The notes under the pieces were generated by a model, which made no database searches, was not told the origin of the DNA, and saw only the letters and a list, made by a program, of their open reading frames with translations. Source: Bacillota bacterium (GTDB lineage: Bacteria; Bacillota; UBA4882; UBA8346). Taken from it: a stretch of 64,000 nucleotides of DNA. Positions 35,269 to 43,324 of the stretch are shown piece by piece (the first letter of the stretch is position 1; each line of letters begins with the position of its first letter). The stretch lies in NCBI GenBank assembly GCA_023394955.1, contig JAEWZY010000015.1, positions 16,269 through 80,268 on the forward strand. Reading direction: 5' to 3'. The position numbers and the translations under genes were made by a program.

Positions 35269-35606
35269 GTTTTGAGCCTCCTTTTTTAAGATCCCTGTAG
35301 CCGCTTTGGATATGATGTCCTCCTAGCGCCTTATCATTAAATTAACACCACTAGTTTAAAGTAAAATTGCTCTCAGTTTAAATCAAAATCAAATCAATAT
35401 TAAACTTTAACAGCAAGACCCCAAACTTAATCAGTCAATTTAAGGGATAGTTTGATACACTTCACGCCTATCTTGGATCTCTTTGGTCTCTAAAGCGCCC
35501 AAATTAATCTCTATTTAATTCAAGATTAATCAGGTATTGATACAGTAATAAACTATTTTCTTTAGTATTTAAATAACAAAGCACCTTGTTTTCAAGGAGG
35601 ACTAAG
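35269..35606 (+). other. Intergenic region between divergent genes
   Basis: These 338 A+T-rich bases hold the ribosome binding site of the zinc-ribbon gene at one end and a Pho-box-like array near the PAP2 gene at the other. I see no further gene, terminator or structured RNA. Confidence 0.6.
35503..35546 (+). promoter_or_regulatory. Pho-box-like array before the PAP2 operon
   Basis: Four heptamers recur every 11 bases on the plus strand: ATTAATC-tcta, TTTAATT-caag, ATTAATC-aggt, ATTGATA-cagt, about 60-105 bases before the PAP2 start. The spacing and the TTAAT core match the array before pstC. Assignment to PhoP is inferred. Confidence 0.6.
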
Positions 35607-36125
35607 ATGAGCTATTTATTACAAGCCATTGACCGGTTTGATCGGAACCTCTTTTTATCCTTGAACCAATCGCAAAAGAAAAGAATCTGTCAGGTATTGA
35701 CCTGGATTACATCCTTTGGAGGATTGCAGTTCCAAACGTTCTTAACGTTGAGCTTGCTTTTGTTCTCCGGAGCAAGCAAGCTCGGTTTAAAACTGGCGAT
35801 CGTCCAATCGGTGGTAACTCTAGTCGTGCAAATTATCAAAGCCAAGGTGGCCCGAGTCCGCCCTTATGACGCCATCCAAGGCATTAAACCTGTCAAAACC
35901 GAACGGGACTTTTCCTTTCCATCGGGGCATACCGCGGCAGCCTTCGCCACTGCCTTGGTAATGACTAGCGCGATCCAAGGAATCGGTATTATTTGTCTGG
36001 CTTTAGCCGCCTTAGTCGGCTACTCCCGAGTATATCTCGGAGTCCATTACCCTTCGGATGTCTTGGCTGGGTTTATTCTTGGGTCAGGGTTTACAGTTGC
36101 GATATTGTCTGTATTGCCTTTTTAA
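35607..36125 (+). CDS. PAP2-superfamily phosphatase (membrane)
   Basis: A 172-residue membrane phosphatase with four or five helices. The three PAP2 active-site motifs are intact: KAKVARVRPYD (KxxxxxxRP-like), PSGHTAAAF (PSGH) and SRVYLGVHYPSDVLAG (SRxxxxxHxxxD). Members dephosphorylate phosphatidic acid, phosphatidylglycerol phosphate or undecaprenyl diphosphate. The ATG at 35607 lies 6 bases behind AAGGAGG; the frame's TTG at 35586 would precede that site. The 41-base gap to the acyltransferase gene, and the Pho-box-like array upstream, suggest a phosphate-regulated lipid operon. Confidence 0.88.
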   Translation: MSYLLQAIDRFDRNLFLSLNQSQKKRICQVLTWITSFGGLQFQTFLTLSLLLFSGASKLGLKLAIVQSVVTLVVQIIKAKVARVRPYDAIQGIKPVKTERDFSFPSGHTAAAFATALVMTSAIQGIGIICLALAALVGYSRVYLGVHYPSDVLAGFILGSGFTVAILSVLPF

Positions 36126-36166
36126 CTAAGAATCATCAAGCAATTTATAATTAGGAGCAGATAACC

Positions 36167-36982
36167 TTGAGTGAAACATTTCTCCAACCTAAACTTAATA
36201 TTCTAACTGCGGCGCTGCAGAAATTGACATTTGGACAACGCGCCTTTTTAAAGTTTTTCCTTTTACTAACGGAACACTTGATTACCGTTGAAAATCAGGA
36301 AAACCTTCAGTCCGCTCCTGAGCCTCTGATCTTTGCCTTCAATCATAACAATTCTTTTGAAGCTTTACTGGTTCCGATCTATTTAATCTATTGCCGTCAA
36401 GGCCGGAAAATAAGTTTTGTAGTCGATTGGATGTTCGGCATGGTTCCGGTGCTAGGTTGGATTTTAAAACAATGCGATCCGGTTTATGTTTATCGCAAAA
36501 AATCAACTATCCCTTGGCTTAATCGCCTCCGGAACCAACCGGCCCAATCAGTTGAACGGCAATGTATTGAACGGTTGGCCAACCATTTGAGTATCGGGAT
36601 CTTTCCCGAAGGCGTCCGCAACCAAAATCCCCACTATTTATTGAAAGGCCATAAAGGCATCGGCCATATCGCCCTGAAATCCCTGGTCCCAGTCTTACCG
36701 ATTGGAATCGATTTCCCGCTCCGCCAAACCCGAGGACAAATCCCACCGCTAGGCCGGATCGTTCTGAGGATCGGTGAACCGCTCCAGTTTCAAACTGAAA
36801 TAGAAGCCTACCAAAGAGCGGGCTCCAATCCTAATTTATCACCTGGCGAATGCCATAAACTAACTCGCGCCCTAGCCTCACTGGTCACTCATAGGGTAAT
36901 GGTTGAACTGGCGAGATTATCCGGGAAAAAATATCCGTTTCCGCCGCCGCCTTTTACACAGCCAGCGGAGACTTTTAAATAG
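36167..36982 (+). CDS. PlsC-like lysophospholipid / 1-acylglycerol-phosphate acyltransferase
   Basis: A 271-residue protein with the acyltransferase motif I in variant form (FAFNHNNSFEALLVP, HX4E in place of the usual HX4D). Motif III is IGIFPEGVRN and motif IV VLPIGID. It should transfer an acyl chain from ACP or CoA to a lysolipid-type acceptor. The Glu in motif I is unusual for true PlsC and may mark another acceptor, for example a lyso-ornithine or N-acyl-amino-acid lipid (OlsA-like); this is inference. Start is TTG 36167 behind TAGGAGCAGATAACC. It lies between the PAP2 and GNAT genes in one operon. Confidence 0.82.
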   Translation: MSETFLQPKLNILTAALQKLTFGQRAFLKFFLLLTEHLITVENQENLQSAPEPLIFAFNHNNSFEALLVPIYLIYCRQGRKISFVVDWMFGMVPVLGWILKQCDPVYVYRKKSTIPWLNRLRNQPAQSVERQCIERLANHLSIGIFPEGVRNQNPHYLLKGHKGIGHIALKSLVPVLPIGIDFPLRQTRGQIPPLGRIVLRIGEPLQFQTEIEAYQRAGSNPNLSPGECHKLTRALASLVTHRVMVELARLSGKKYPFPPPPFTQPAETFK

Positions 36983-37017
36983 ATCAGAATTTACTTATTG
37001 ATAAGGAGGAAACAAAA

Positions 37018-37686
37018 ATGGCTTTTTCCGAAATCGCCACCATGAAGGTGATCGACCCTGAGTCTAGGTCCTTAGCTCTCCAAGTGATTGAAGGAGTCTA
37101 TCTAAAAGAAAAAAACTGGATTCGTGATCCGGAAAATGAAATCCCGCTAAATATTGCGGAGTCAACTAAATATTCTTGGTTTCTGGCCATGGTAAACCAA
37201 AAACCCGCCGGTGTGATTCGTTTGGCCTACGATCCTTCCCTCTACTTTCCACCGGAATTGGAGGTAACCCTTAATTCGGATATTGATTTGGGAAAAATGG
37301 CTTGTGAATGGAAGATGGTAGAAATTGGCCGATTTATGATTCTTCCCGAATACCGTAAAAACATCAGAGTGGTTTTAAAACTGATGCGGGCAGCCATCAA
37401 GGAGGTAGTAGAGAAGGGTTATACCCACTTTCTGACTGATGTCTTTGAAACCGATCCCAATTCCCCACTGCATTTTCATACTAAGATTCTTGGTTTTGAA
37501 CGAATTGGCAGTCATTTGCATGGCGAGTTGAATTGTAGCAGCACCCGCATTATCTTGACTCTTGATATTTTGAAGGCTTATCGAAAATTAAGAGAGCGCC
37601 GGGACAAGATTTATATGGAGGTTACCGAGGGAATCCGGGATTTATTAGATGAACGGCTTATCAAATCCGGAATACCCCTTTCCTAG
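37018..37686 (+). CDS. GNAT/LuxI-fold N-acyltransferase
   Basis: The 222-residue protein shows the acyltransferase pattern of autoinducer-synthase-like and FeeM/OlsB-type enzymes: VIEGVYLKEKNWI near the start, FLAMVNQKPAGVIRLAYDP, then MVEIGRFMILPEYRKN and FHTKILGFERIGSHLHG. Those relatives attach a fatty acyl chain from ACP to an amino acid or amine. I infer an N-acyl amino acid or lyso-aminolipid product. The neighbouring PlsC-like gene could add the second chain, as OlsB and OlsA do for ornithine lipids. A plain small-molecule acetyltransferase cannot be excluded. ATG follows AAGGAGGAAACAAAA; 35 bases after the previous gene. Confidence 0.7.
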   Translation: MAFSEIATMKVIDPESRSLALQVIEGVYLKEKNWIRDPENEIPLNIAESTKYSWFLAMVNQKPAGVIRLAYDPSLYFPPELEVTLNSDIDLGKMACEWKMVEIGRFMILPEYRKNIRVVLKLMRAAIKEVVEKGYTHFLTDVFETDPNSPLHFHTKILGFERIGSHLHGELNCSSTRIILTLDILKAYRKLRERRDKIYMEVTEGIRDLLDERLIKSGIPLS

Positions 37687-37814
37687 TAAAATGCAAACAT
37701 TATCATTGCCCAATCTCTCTAAAACCAAATTTACTTGCGCGCCCCATTCGGAAAAGTTGGAGCATACTAAGGGAAATCATGATAAACCTAAACACGATAG
37801 ATTCCAAACCCAAA

Positions 37815-37854
37815 ATTTAAAATCACTTTAGATTGCATTTAATCCGGGAATAAA
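37815..37854 (+). promoter_or_regulatory. Weak Pho-box-like array before phoA
   Basis: Heptamers at an 11-bp period: ATTTAAA (37815), CTTTAGA (37826), ATTTAAT (37837) and the poorer GAATAAA (37848), 60-100 bases before the phoA start. They match the pattern of the pstC array but A+T-richness makes chance agreement more likely. Confidence 0.45.
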
Positions 37855-37911
37855 GAAATAATGATAAATTTATAACTAGCACTACATTAAAAAATGTAAA
37901 GGAGTGGAAAC

Positions 37912-39351
37912 ATGTTTCTAAATCAGTCATTTCAGAAAAAAGGATTATTTTTATTTGCGCTAGCCCTTTTATGCCTGGTAATGAATTTTGCCGTTATGGC
38001 CGCCCCCGTTCCCAAGTATATCTTCATGTTCATCGGGGACGGCATGGGATTGGCCCAACGCCAAGTAACCGAATTGATGCTCAATACTAGCGGCGTATAT
38101 GGACCGGCTAAAGATCAAAAACATCGCCTGGTCATGAACTCTTTGGAAGTCAGCGGGATCAACACTACTTATGATTCTACCAGTGTGGTTCCGGATTCGG
38201 CTTCTACCGCTACTTCCCTTTCATCCGGATATAAGACGCTAAGCGGTGTAATCGGCATGAGAGAGGATAAAAAAACTGTAACTCCCTACATTACTGAAGC
38301 TTTAAAGAAAAAGGGCTATGCAATAGGTGTGATCTCAACCGTTAAGATCGTTCATGCTACACCGGCCGCATACTATGCTCATATAGACAGCCGTAATAAA
38401 TATGATGAGATCGCCGATCAGATGATCAACAGCGGCTTTGATCTCTTTGTAGGCGGCGGCGGCAACAAACATTTCGACGGCTCAATCCGTGAGGATAAGC
38501 GGGATTTATACCAAGAAGCAGCAGCCAATAAAGGATTTACCGTTGTCAAAACCGGAAAAGACTTTTTAGCGACTAAACCCGGTCAGAAAGTACTTGCTAA
38601 TCTCCCGGGCGACCTTTTCGATGAAGCCCTGCCTTATGCTATCGATCGCCAAGCTGACGATCTTTCCCTCACCCAAATAGTCGCTAAGTCCATCGAGATC
38701 CTTTCCAGTAACAAAAAAGGCTTTTTTATGGCGATTGAGGAAGGCAAAGTCGACTGGGCTTGCCATGCCAATGATACCGGCGCCGTTATCGGGAACATGC
38801 TTGACTTTGACAAGGCAATCGCGGTCGCCCTCGAGTTTAAAAAGAAGAACCCTAATACCTTAATCGTTGTCACCGGCGACCATGAATGTGGCGGCCTTGG
38901 TTTATCCATGGGCAACGATTACCGGGTCAATCCGGAACTTTTCTTCGACCAAAAAATATCTTTTGAAATCGCCGACGCTAAAGTAGCTGCGATCCTTAAG
39001 CTTAATGATTCCAGCGAGAAAATTTTCGGCGTCGCTGAGGAGTTTGGCCTTACCAACCTGACAAATACCGAGAAAGCCCAGATCCAAAAAGCGGTAGCCG
39101 ACCAAAAAGCAAAACTGAGCAAAGGAGAGCTCAACCATTTATATGGCGGTTATCAGCCAATTACCATGACCTTCCGGAGACTCTTTAATATCAGGGCCAA
39201 CCTTTTCTGGACATCATACGCCCATACCGGAATCCCGGTGATGACTACCGCTTCCGGCGCCGGCGCCGAAAAATTCGCCGGTTATATGGATAATACTGAT
39301 GTCTGCAAAAGATTAAACGAGGTTGCTAAAGCAGGACTAAAATGGCAGTAA
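37912..39351 (+). CDS. phoA: Alkaline phosphatase
   Basis: A 479-residue exported enzyme of the classical alkaline phosphatase family: signal peptide to about residue 30 (FLFALALLCLVMNFAVMA), metal site YIFMFIGDGMG, and nucleophile Ser96 in VVPDSASTATSLSSGYKT. Zinc/magnesium ligands are seen in AIEEGKVDWACHAND, VVTGDHECGG and TSYAHTGIP. It releases phosphate from phosphate esters outside the cytoplasm. The ATG follows AAAGGAGTGGAAAC. Its place between the lipid operon and pstS and a Pho-box-like array support phosphate control. A hairpin terminator follows. Confidence 0.95.
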   Translation: MFLNQSFQKKGLFLFALALLCLVMNFAVMAAPVPKYIFMFIGDGMGLAQRQVTELMLNTSGVYGPAKDQKHRLVMNSLEVSGINTTYDSTSVVPDSASTATSLSSGYKTLSGVIGMREDKKTVTPYITEALKKKGYAIGVISTVKIVHATPAAYYAHIDSRNKYDEIADQMINSGFDLFVGGGGNKHFDGSIREDKRDLYQEAAANKGFTVVKTGKDFLATKPGQKVLANLPGDLFDEALPYAIDRQADDLSLTQIVAKSIEILSSNKKGFFMAIEEGKVDWACHANDTGAVIGNMLDFDKAIAVALEFKKKNPNTLIVVTGDHECGGLGLSMGNDYRVNPELFFDQKISFEIADAKVAAILKLNDSSEKIFGVAEEFGLTNLTNTEKAQIQKAVADQKAKLSKGELNHLYGGYQPITMTFRRLFNIRANLFWTSYAHTGIPVMTTASGAGAEKFAGYMDNTDVCKRLNEVAKAGLKWQ

Positions 39352-39414
39352 GTATTTAAAAGACTTAATTTAAATATGACTTTATCCCAATTGAACAGTC
39401 CGCAACCAATCTGT

Positions 39415-39459
39415 CGCAATCAGTTTCTTAAAGAAGTGAAGCTCATTGCGGCATTTTTC
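39415..39459 (+). terminator. Terminator hairpin after phoA
   Basis: CGCAAT (39415-39420) with AGTTTC pairs with GAAGCT-ATTGCG (to 39450), with one internal mismatch, followed by GCATTTTT. It lies about 65 bases past the phoA stop. Confidence 0.6.
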
Positions 39460-39565
39460 TTGATTAATAAAACAAAACGAAGACAAGCATAACATCCTTA
39501 CTTTTATCGTTAATGGCTTCTGATGTTAAGAGATTAACAATAGTTTTGAAACCGGAGGCAATCAG

Positions 39566-40732
39566 ATGAATAATAAGCCCCAAACCAAGTTCACGGAGGT
39601 TATCTTTGTAATCACCATCGCCGTTATTACCATCATATTATGCTTAGTGCCAACTGACCAAAGATATCAATCTGCCGGGTCCGGCAGCATTGAGGCCCGG
39701 TGCCGCGTATTGGAAACAGATAACTCCACGGTTTTTCAAAAAGGAATCTTTAAAATGGGAGAACAAACAGTAACGGTTCAAATCCTTGATGGTCCTGACC
39801 AAGGACGGGAGGTAACGGCCATGAATCTCCTCCAGGGAGCCTTGGAGTTAGAATGGTTTTTTCAGCCCGGAGACAAGGGGATTGTCGGATATGCTAAAGA
39901 CAACGGTCAAATTATCGCTGCCAGAATGCTGGAACCCTTACGAGAAAATTCTATGCTAACCATCTTCTTAATCTTTTTCATCGCTTTACTGGGGTTGGCC
40001 GGTTGGGTCGGTGTAAAAGCCGTGGTGTCTTTCGCTTTTACTATTATTTTAATTTGGAAAGTATTAATACCTTACAGTATAGAGGGAAAATTCGATCCGA
40101 TTTTATTAGCGATATTGATCGTGGCTACCCTTTGCTTTGTAGTCATTTTTCTGGTAGCCGGCTTTACCAAAAAAGGGTGGAGCGCTTTTTTAGGCGCCTT
40201 CGGCGGCGCCATCCTTACCTGGATCCTGCCGATGCTTTTTGGGGAATGGATGAAGGTAAACGGCTCTACTTCCGAGTATTCGACTGCATTGCGCTTTTCA
40301 GGTTATGAAAACTTAGATTTGATGAAGCTATTTTATGCGGCGATTATCCTTTCCGCTTCCGGAGCGATCATGGACATTGCCATGGATATCGCAGCCGCTA
40401 TGGCGGAGATCAAAGAAAAGAAGCCGGAGATCGGCTGCCGGGAACTAATCCAGTCCGGCCTCAATATCGGCCGATTAATCATCGGAACCATGTCCAACAC
40501 CTTATTAATGGCCTATTCCGGCGGAGCTTTGACCATGTTGATGTTCCTAATGGCCAAAGGAATCTCCGCCTGGCGGATCTTGAATATGAACTACTTGGCT
40601 TCGGAAACGCTGAAGACGATCTCCGGCTCCATCGGTCTAATCATGACCGTACCCCTGACTGCGATTATTTCCGGTATTATCCTAAACCGTCATCACCAAA
40701 CAGATCATAAACTTCCTTTAATGAAACCTTAA
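39566..40732 (+). CDS. YibE/F family membrane protein
   Basis: The 388-residue protein has an N-terminal helix, a soluble beta-rich region (about 30-125, with VLETDNSTVFQKGIFKMGEQ and ILDGPDQGREVTAMN) and about seven further helices (127-380). The blocks LAGWVGVKAVVSFAFTIILI and SASGAIMDIAMDIAAAMAEI are those of the YibE/F family. Function is unproven; a transport role is assumed for the family. ATG follows AACCGGAGGCAATCAG. It sits between phoA and pstS on the same strand, which suggests, without proof, some link to phosphate or divalent-ion balance. Confidence 0.88.
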   Translation: MNNKPQTKFTEVIFVITIAVITIILCLVPTDQRYQSAGSGSIEARCRVLETDNSTVFQKGIFKMGEQTVTVQILDGPDQGREVTAMNLLQGALELEWFFQPGDKGIVGYAKDNGQIIAARMLEPLRENSMLTIFLIFFIALLGLAGWVGVKAVVSFAFTIILIWKVLIPYSIEGKFDPILLAILIVATLCFVVIFLVAGFTKKGWSAFLGAFGGAILTWILPMLFGEWMKVNGSTSEYSTALRFSGYENLDLMKLFYAAIILSASGAIMDIAMDIAAAMAEIKEKKPEIGCRELIQSGLNIGRLIIGTMSNTLLMAYSGGALTMLMFLMAKGISAWRILNMNYLASETLKTISGSIGLIMTVPLTAIISGIILNRHHQTDHKLPLMKP

Positions 40733-40810
40733 TCCTAATTCCCTTACTTTCTTAATATTGCTGGATTATTTTAGAATCAGAAGCTCTTCATTATCAAAGG
40801 AGGATTTAAA

Positions 40811-41617
40811 ATGAAAAAAACTATTTTGGTTTTAGTTCTTTTAGTTTCAATGTTTGCCTCAATAACCCATGGGGCCGCCTTAAACGGATCGATTCAGATT
40901 GTCGGCTCCACATCAGTCCAGCCTGTGGCGGAAGAACTAGCCCAAGCCTTTATGGCTAAAAATCCGGGGGTTAAGATTTTCGTGCAAGGTGGGGGCTCCG
41001 GCGCAGGAATAACTGCTGCAATTAATGGTACTGCCGATATCGGCAATAGTTCCCGGGAACCAAAACCGGAAGAAGCCGCCGCCGGGATCCATGAAACGGT
41101 AATCGCCAAAGACGGTATTGCGATGATCGTTCATCCATCCAATCCTGTTCAGGACTTAACCGTTGAACAGCTTCAAAAGATTTATCTAGGGGAGATCTCC
41201 AACTGGAAAGAAGTAGGCGGACCCAATATGAAAATCGCTTTAGTTAATCGTGAAGCAGGCTCGGGAACTAGAGGCGCTTTTGAAGAATTAGTCATGGGTA
41301 AAACGGCCAATAAAATGAGTAGCAAGACCTTGGTTCAAGCCTCAACCGGCGCTGTCCAACAGACCGTAGCGGTTACCAAAGAAGCCATCGGTTACATCTC
41401 CCTCGGTTCATTGGATCCCAAGGCTGTCAAAGCCCTTTCGGTAAATGGTGTTACCGCTTCAGACAAGAATATCGCCAACAAAACTTATCAATTATGGCGC
41501 CCCTTCTTAATGCTGACTAAAGCAGCTCCCAACGGAGTAACCAAAGCTTTTCTCGACTGGATACTAAGTTCGGAAGGCCAAAAGATCGTTGCTCGTGATT
41601 TCATCCCTATGAAATGA
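40811..41617 (+). CDS. pstS: Phosphate-binding protein PstS
   Basis: A 268-residue exported protein: signal peptide to about residue 21 (LVLVLLVSMFASITHGA) without a lipobox. The mature part shows IQIVGSTSVQPVAEELAQAF, VQGGGSGAGITAAINGTADI and VNREAGSGTRGAFEELV, the phosphate-contacting segments of PstS. It captures phosphate for PstCAB, encoded 8 kb away on the other strand, an unusual split of the usual pstSCAB order. ATG follows AAAGGAGGATTTAAA; a strong terminator follows. CTTTAAT, CTTAATC and CTTAATA occur upstream (40716, 40728, 40751) but not in clean 11-bp phase. Confidence 0.96.
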   Translation: MKKTILVLVLLVSMFASITHGAALNGSIQIVGSTSVQPVAEELAQAFMAKNPGVKIFVQGGGSGAGITAAINGTADIGNSSREPKPEEAAAGIHETVIAKDGIAMIVHPSNPVQDLTVEQLQKIYLGEISNWKEVGGPNMKIALVNREAGSGTRGAFEELVMGKTANKMSSKTLVQASTGAVQQTVAVTKEAIGYISLGSLDPKAVKALSVNGVTASDKNIANKTYQLWRPFLMLTKAAPNGVTKAFLDWILSSEGQKIVARDFIPMK

Positions 41618-41639
41618 AAACCATGCCTCTCAAATATTT

Positions 41640-41672
41640 GGGCTGTCTCATCAAAATCGAGACAGCCCTTTT
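41640..41672 (+). terminator. Rho-independent terminator after pstS
   Basis: GGGCTGTCTC (41640-41649) pairs perfectly with GAGACAGCCC (41659-41668), followed by TTTT. Located 22 bases past the pstS stop. Confidence 0.92.
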
Positions 41673-41724
41673 ACTTTCCAGTGACATGGAATATAGGCAT
41701 CCATGTCAAACCTTAATTGAAACT

Positions 41725-42051
41725 TTACTGATTGCAATTGTTAACCGGATTCGGACAATTTGTATTACCTACTCCTTTGAAACAATCGCCCAATTGAGAC
41801 TGTACTTGTTTGAGAATATCGTTGATATTCGGATTCAAGCACTGACCATTGCTACCGGCGTTACCGGTAGTCGGCGCTACCGGAAGGCAATTCTGGGGAA
41901 GAGACGGAACAGTCGGTTGGTTGTTGGTCGGCCCGCAAAGAGCGCTCCAATTCCAGGACTGGTTGCAGTCAGGTGTGGCCGCAACTGCCGGTAAGGCCAT
42001 TACTACCATCATGGCGACAATGGTAATCAAACTAAGCCATACTTTTCGCAT
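41725..42051 (-). CDS. Small secreted cysteine-rich protein (108 aa)
   Basis: The protein has a clean signal peptide (MRKVWLSLITIVAMMVVMAL, cleaved near AVAA) and a mature part of about 83 residues with seven Cys (in DCNQSW, ALCGP, NCLPV, GQCLNP, GDCFKG, TNCPN and NNCNQ). It is also rich in Asn, Gln and Pro. ATG at 42051 stands behind AAAGGAGGGAAAACG; the frame further upstream to 42105 has no start support. I do not recognise a family. The Cys spacing suggests disulfides or metal binding outside the cell. It lies alone between the convergent pstS gene and a transporter operon. Confidence 0.7.
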   Translation of the reverse strand: MRKVWLSLITIVAMMVVMALPAVAATPDCNQSWNWSALCGPTNNQPTVPSLPQNCLPVAPTTGNAGSNGQCLNPNINDILKQVQSQLGDCFKGVGNTNCPNPVNNCNQ

Positions 42052-42119
42052 CGTTTTCCCTCCTTTCGTTCCAACTATGGTACAGGATATATTGTTATTA
42101 GACAACCAGTAAATCTTGG

Positions 42120-42160
42120 ATAGAAAACCTAAACCCCCGGATTAAATTCTCGGGGGTTCA
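42120..42160 (-). terminator. Terminator hairpin at the end of the nucleoside-type transporter operon
   Basis: AACCCCCG (42132-42139) pairs with CGGGGGTT (42151-42158). On the minus strand the tail is TTTAGGTTTTC, on the plus strand CATTTCTTTTT. It lies 35 bases past the permease stop at 42194. Confidence 0.75.
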
Positions 42161-42193
42161 TTTCTTTTTATTATCAAAATTGATATCAAAAAC

Positions 42194-43324
42194 TTACTTT
42201 TCGGATTTCTTCTGCCAAGCATGTAAGGCCAGAGCTACCGCGATTACTCCATAGGCTAAGAATACCCTAAAGTACTCCCCCACTTGAGGTATGCCTACGA
42301 TTTGCTGTCCGGCAAGGGGTGAAACCACGAATAAGGTATGGAAAAGCAACACCCCGACCAAGGCGTTCCAAATGGTCGCTTTACGGGTAGTAGCCCCGCC
42401 GACCAGTAAGGCGGCGATCGAAAACATACCAACCTGTTCATGGCTGTTATAAGTATTCATGGTGCCGATGTTTTGCAGAAAAATTATTTGGCCCCAGGCG
42501 GCCATTACTGTCGAAATTACAATGGCAGTCATCCGAATCCGATCAACCTTGATGCCGGAAACTTCCGCAATATTGATATCCTGGCCGACTGCGCGCATTT
42601 GTTGTCCCAGTCTGGTTCGGGCTAAAAAAGATACTAACCAACAAAGAATACCGGTCACCAGTAAGGTGAAAATAGGAATCCGCCAGGGCCCCACTGGAAC
42701 CGACCCGATTTCACCCATGATCAATCCATTCCAAATCCAATCGAGGGCGCGATCCAGTGAATTGGCCACTCCGATTAAGTCTACGGTATTACGAACGCCG
42801 ACCCCTGATGACAACACCAAAACCTCGTCTTTGATAGGGATTACCGTACCTACCAAAACCAAGAAGATCAACTGATAAAGCCCATTGGCAAAGAAACCCA
42901 TAATCAAGCCGGTAACCATTTCCCTGCCTTTGGCTTTATTAAGCAGAATACCGGTTAACCAACCGAAAAACACTCCTAAGGGCAACGCGATTAAAGCAGC
43001 CAGCCCGAGACCGGATAAACCGGTTAGCCGATAATGGGTGGTAATAATTAGGCCAATCTGTCCGGCCATGGCTCCGATCACAATTCCGAAATTCAACCCC
43101 AGTCCCGCCATGATCGGAATCAACAACGAGAGCACCATGAAGGAATTTCTTCCCAGGCGACCGATGATCTCATTGATTAAAAAATTAATATCCAACTTGG
43201 CGGCGACGATCCCCGCCAGACATAATAACGAAAAGAACAGCGGCACCGAACTCTTTCTGATAAATTGAATAAAACCGGCTTTGGGGATCATTTTGTGCCG
43301 CTCGGTATTTATTTTCCTTTCCAT
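42194..43324 (-). CDS. ABC transporter permease, nucleoside/BMP type (second subunit)
   Basis: A 376-residue permease of the BPD_transp_2 family with about ten helices. GLGLNFGIVIGAMAGQIGLI and ALIALPLGVFFGWLTGILLN resemble the nucleoside permeases NupP/NupQ (YufP/YufQ). Start ATG at 43324 lies inside the end of the preceding permease gene (16-base overlap). It shows the same motif layout as its neighbour (GAGLNFGLPVGIVCGLVGGV there), so the two subunits are paralogues. Both would pair with the double ATPase encoded upstream. Confidence 0.88.
   Translation of the reverse strand: MERKINTERHKMIPKAGFIQFIRKSSVPLFFSLLCLAGIVAAKLDINFLINEIIGRLGRNSFMVLSLLIPIMAGLGLNFGIVIGAMAGQIGLIITTHYRLTGLSGLGLAALIALPLGVFFGWLTGILLNKAKGREMVTGLIMGFFANGLYQLIFLVLVGTVIPIKDEVLVLSSGVGVRNTVDLIGVANSLDRALDWIWNGLIMGEIGSVPVGPWRIPIFTLLVTGILCWLVSFLARTRLGQQMRAVGQDINIAEVSGIKVDRIRMTAIVISTVMAAWGQIIFLQNIGTMNTYNSHEQVGMFSIAALLVGGATTRKATIWNALVGVLLFHTLFVVSPLAGQQIVGIPQVGEYFRVFLAYGVIAVALALHAWQKKSEK

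Noticed and set aside
37649..37831. Short frame overlapping the GNAT 3' end
   Set aside because: No ribosome binding site, no domain, and it covers the putative phoA control region.
40716..40757. Pho box before pstS
   Set aside because: CTTTAAT, CTTAATC and CTTAATA occur but at 12 and 23 bp spacing, partly inside the preceding gene; too weak to list as a site.
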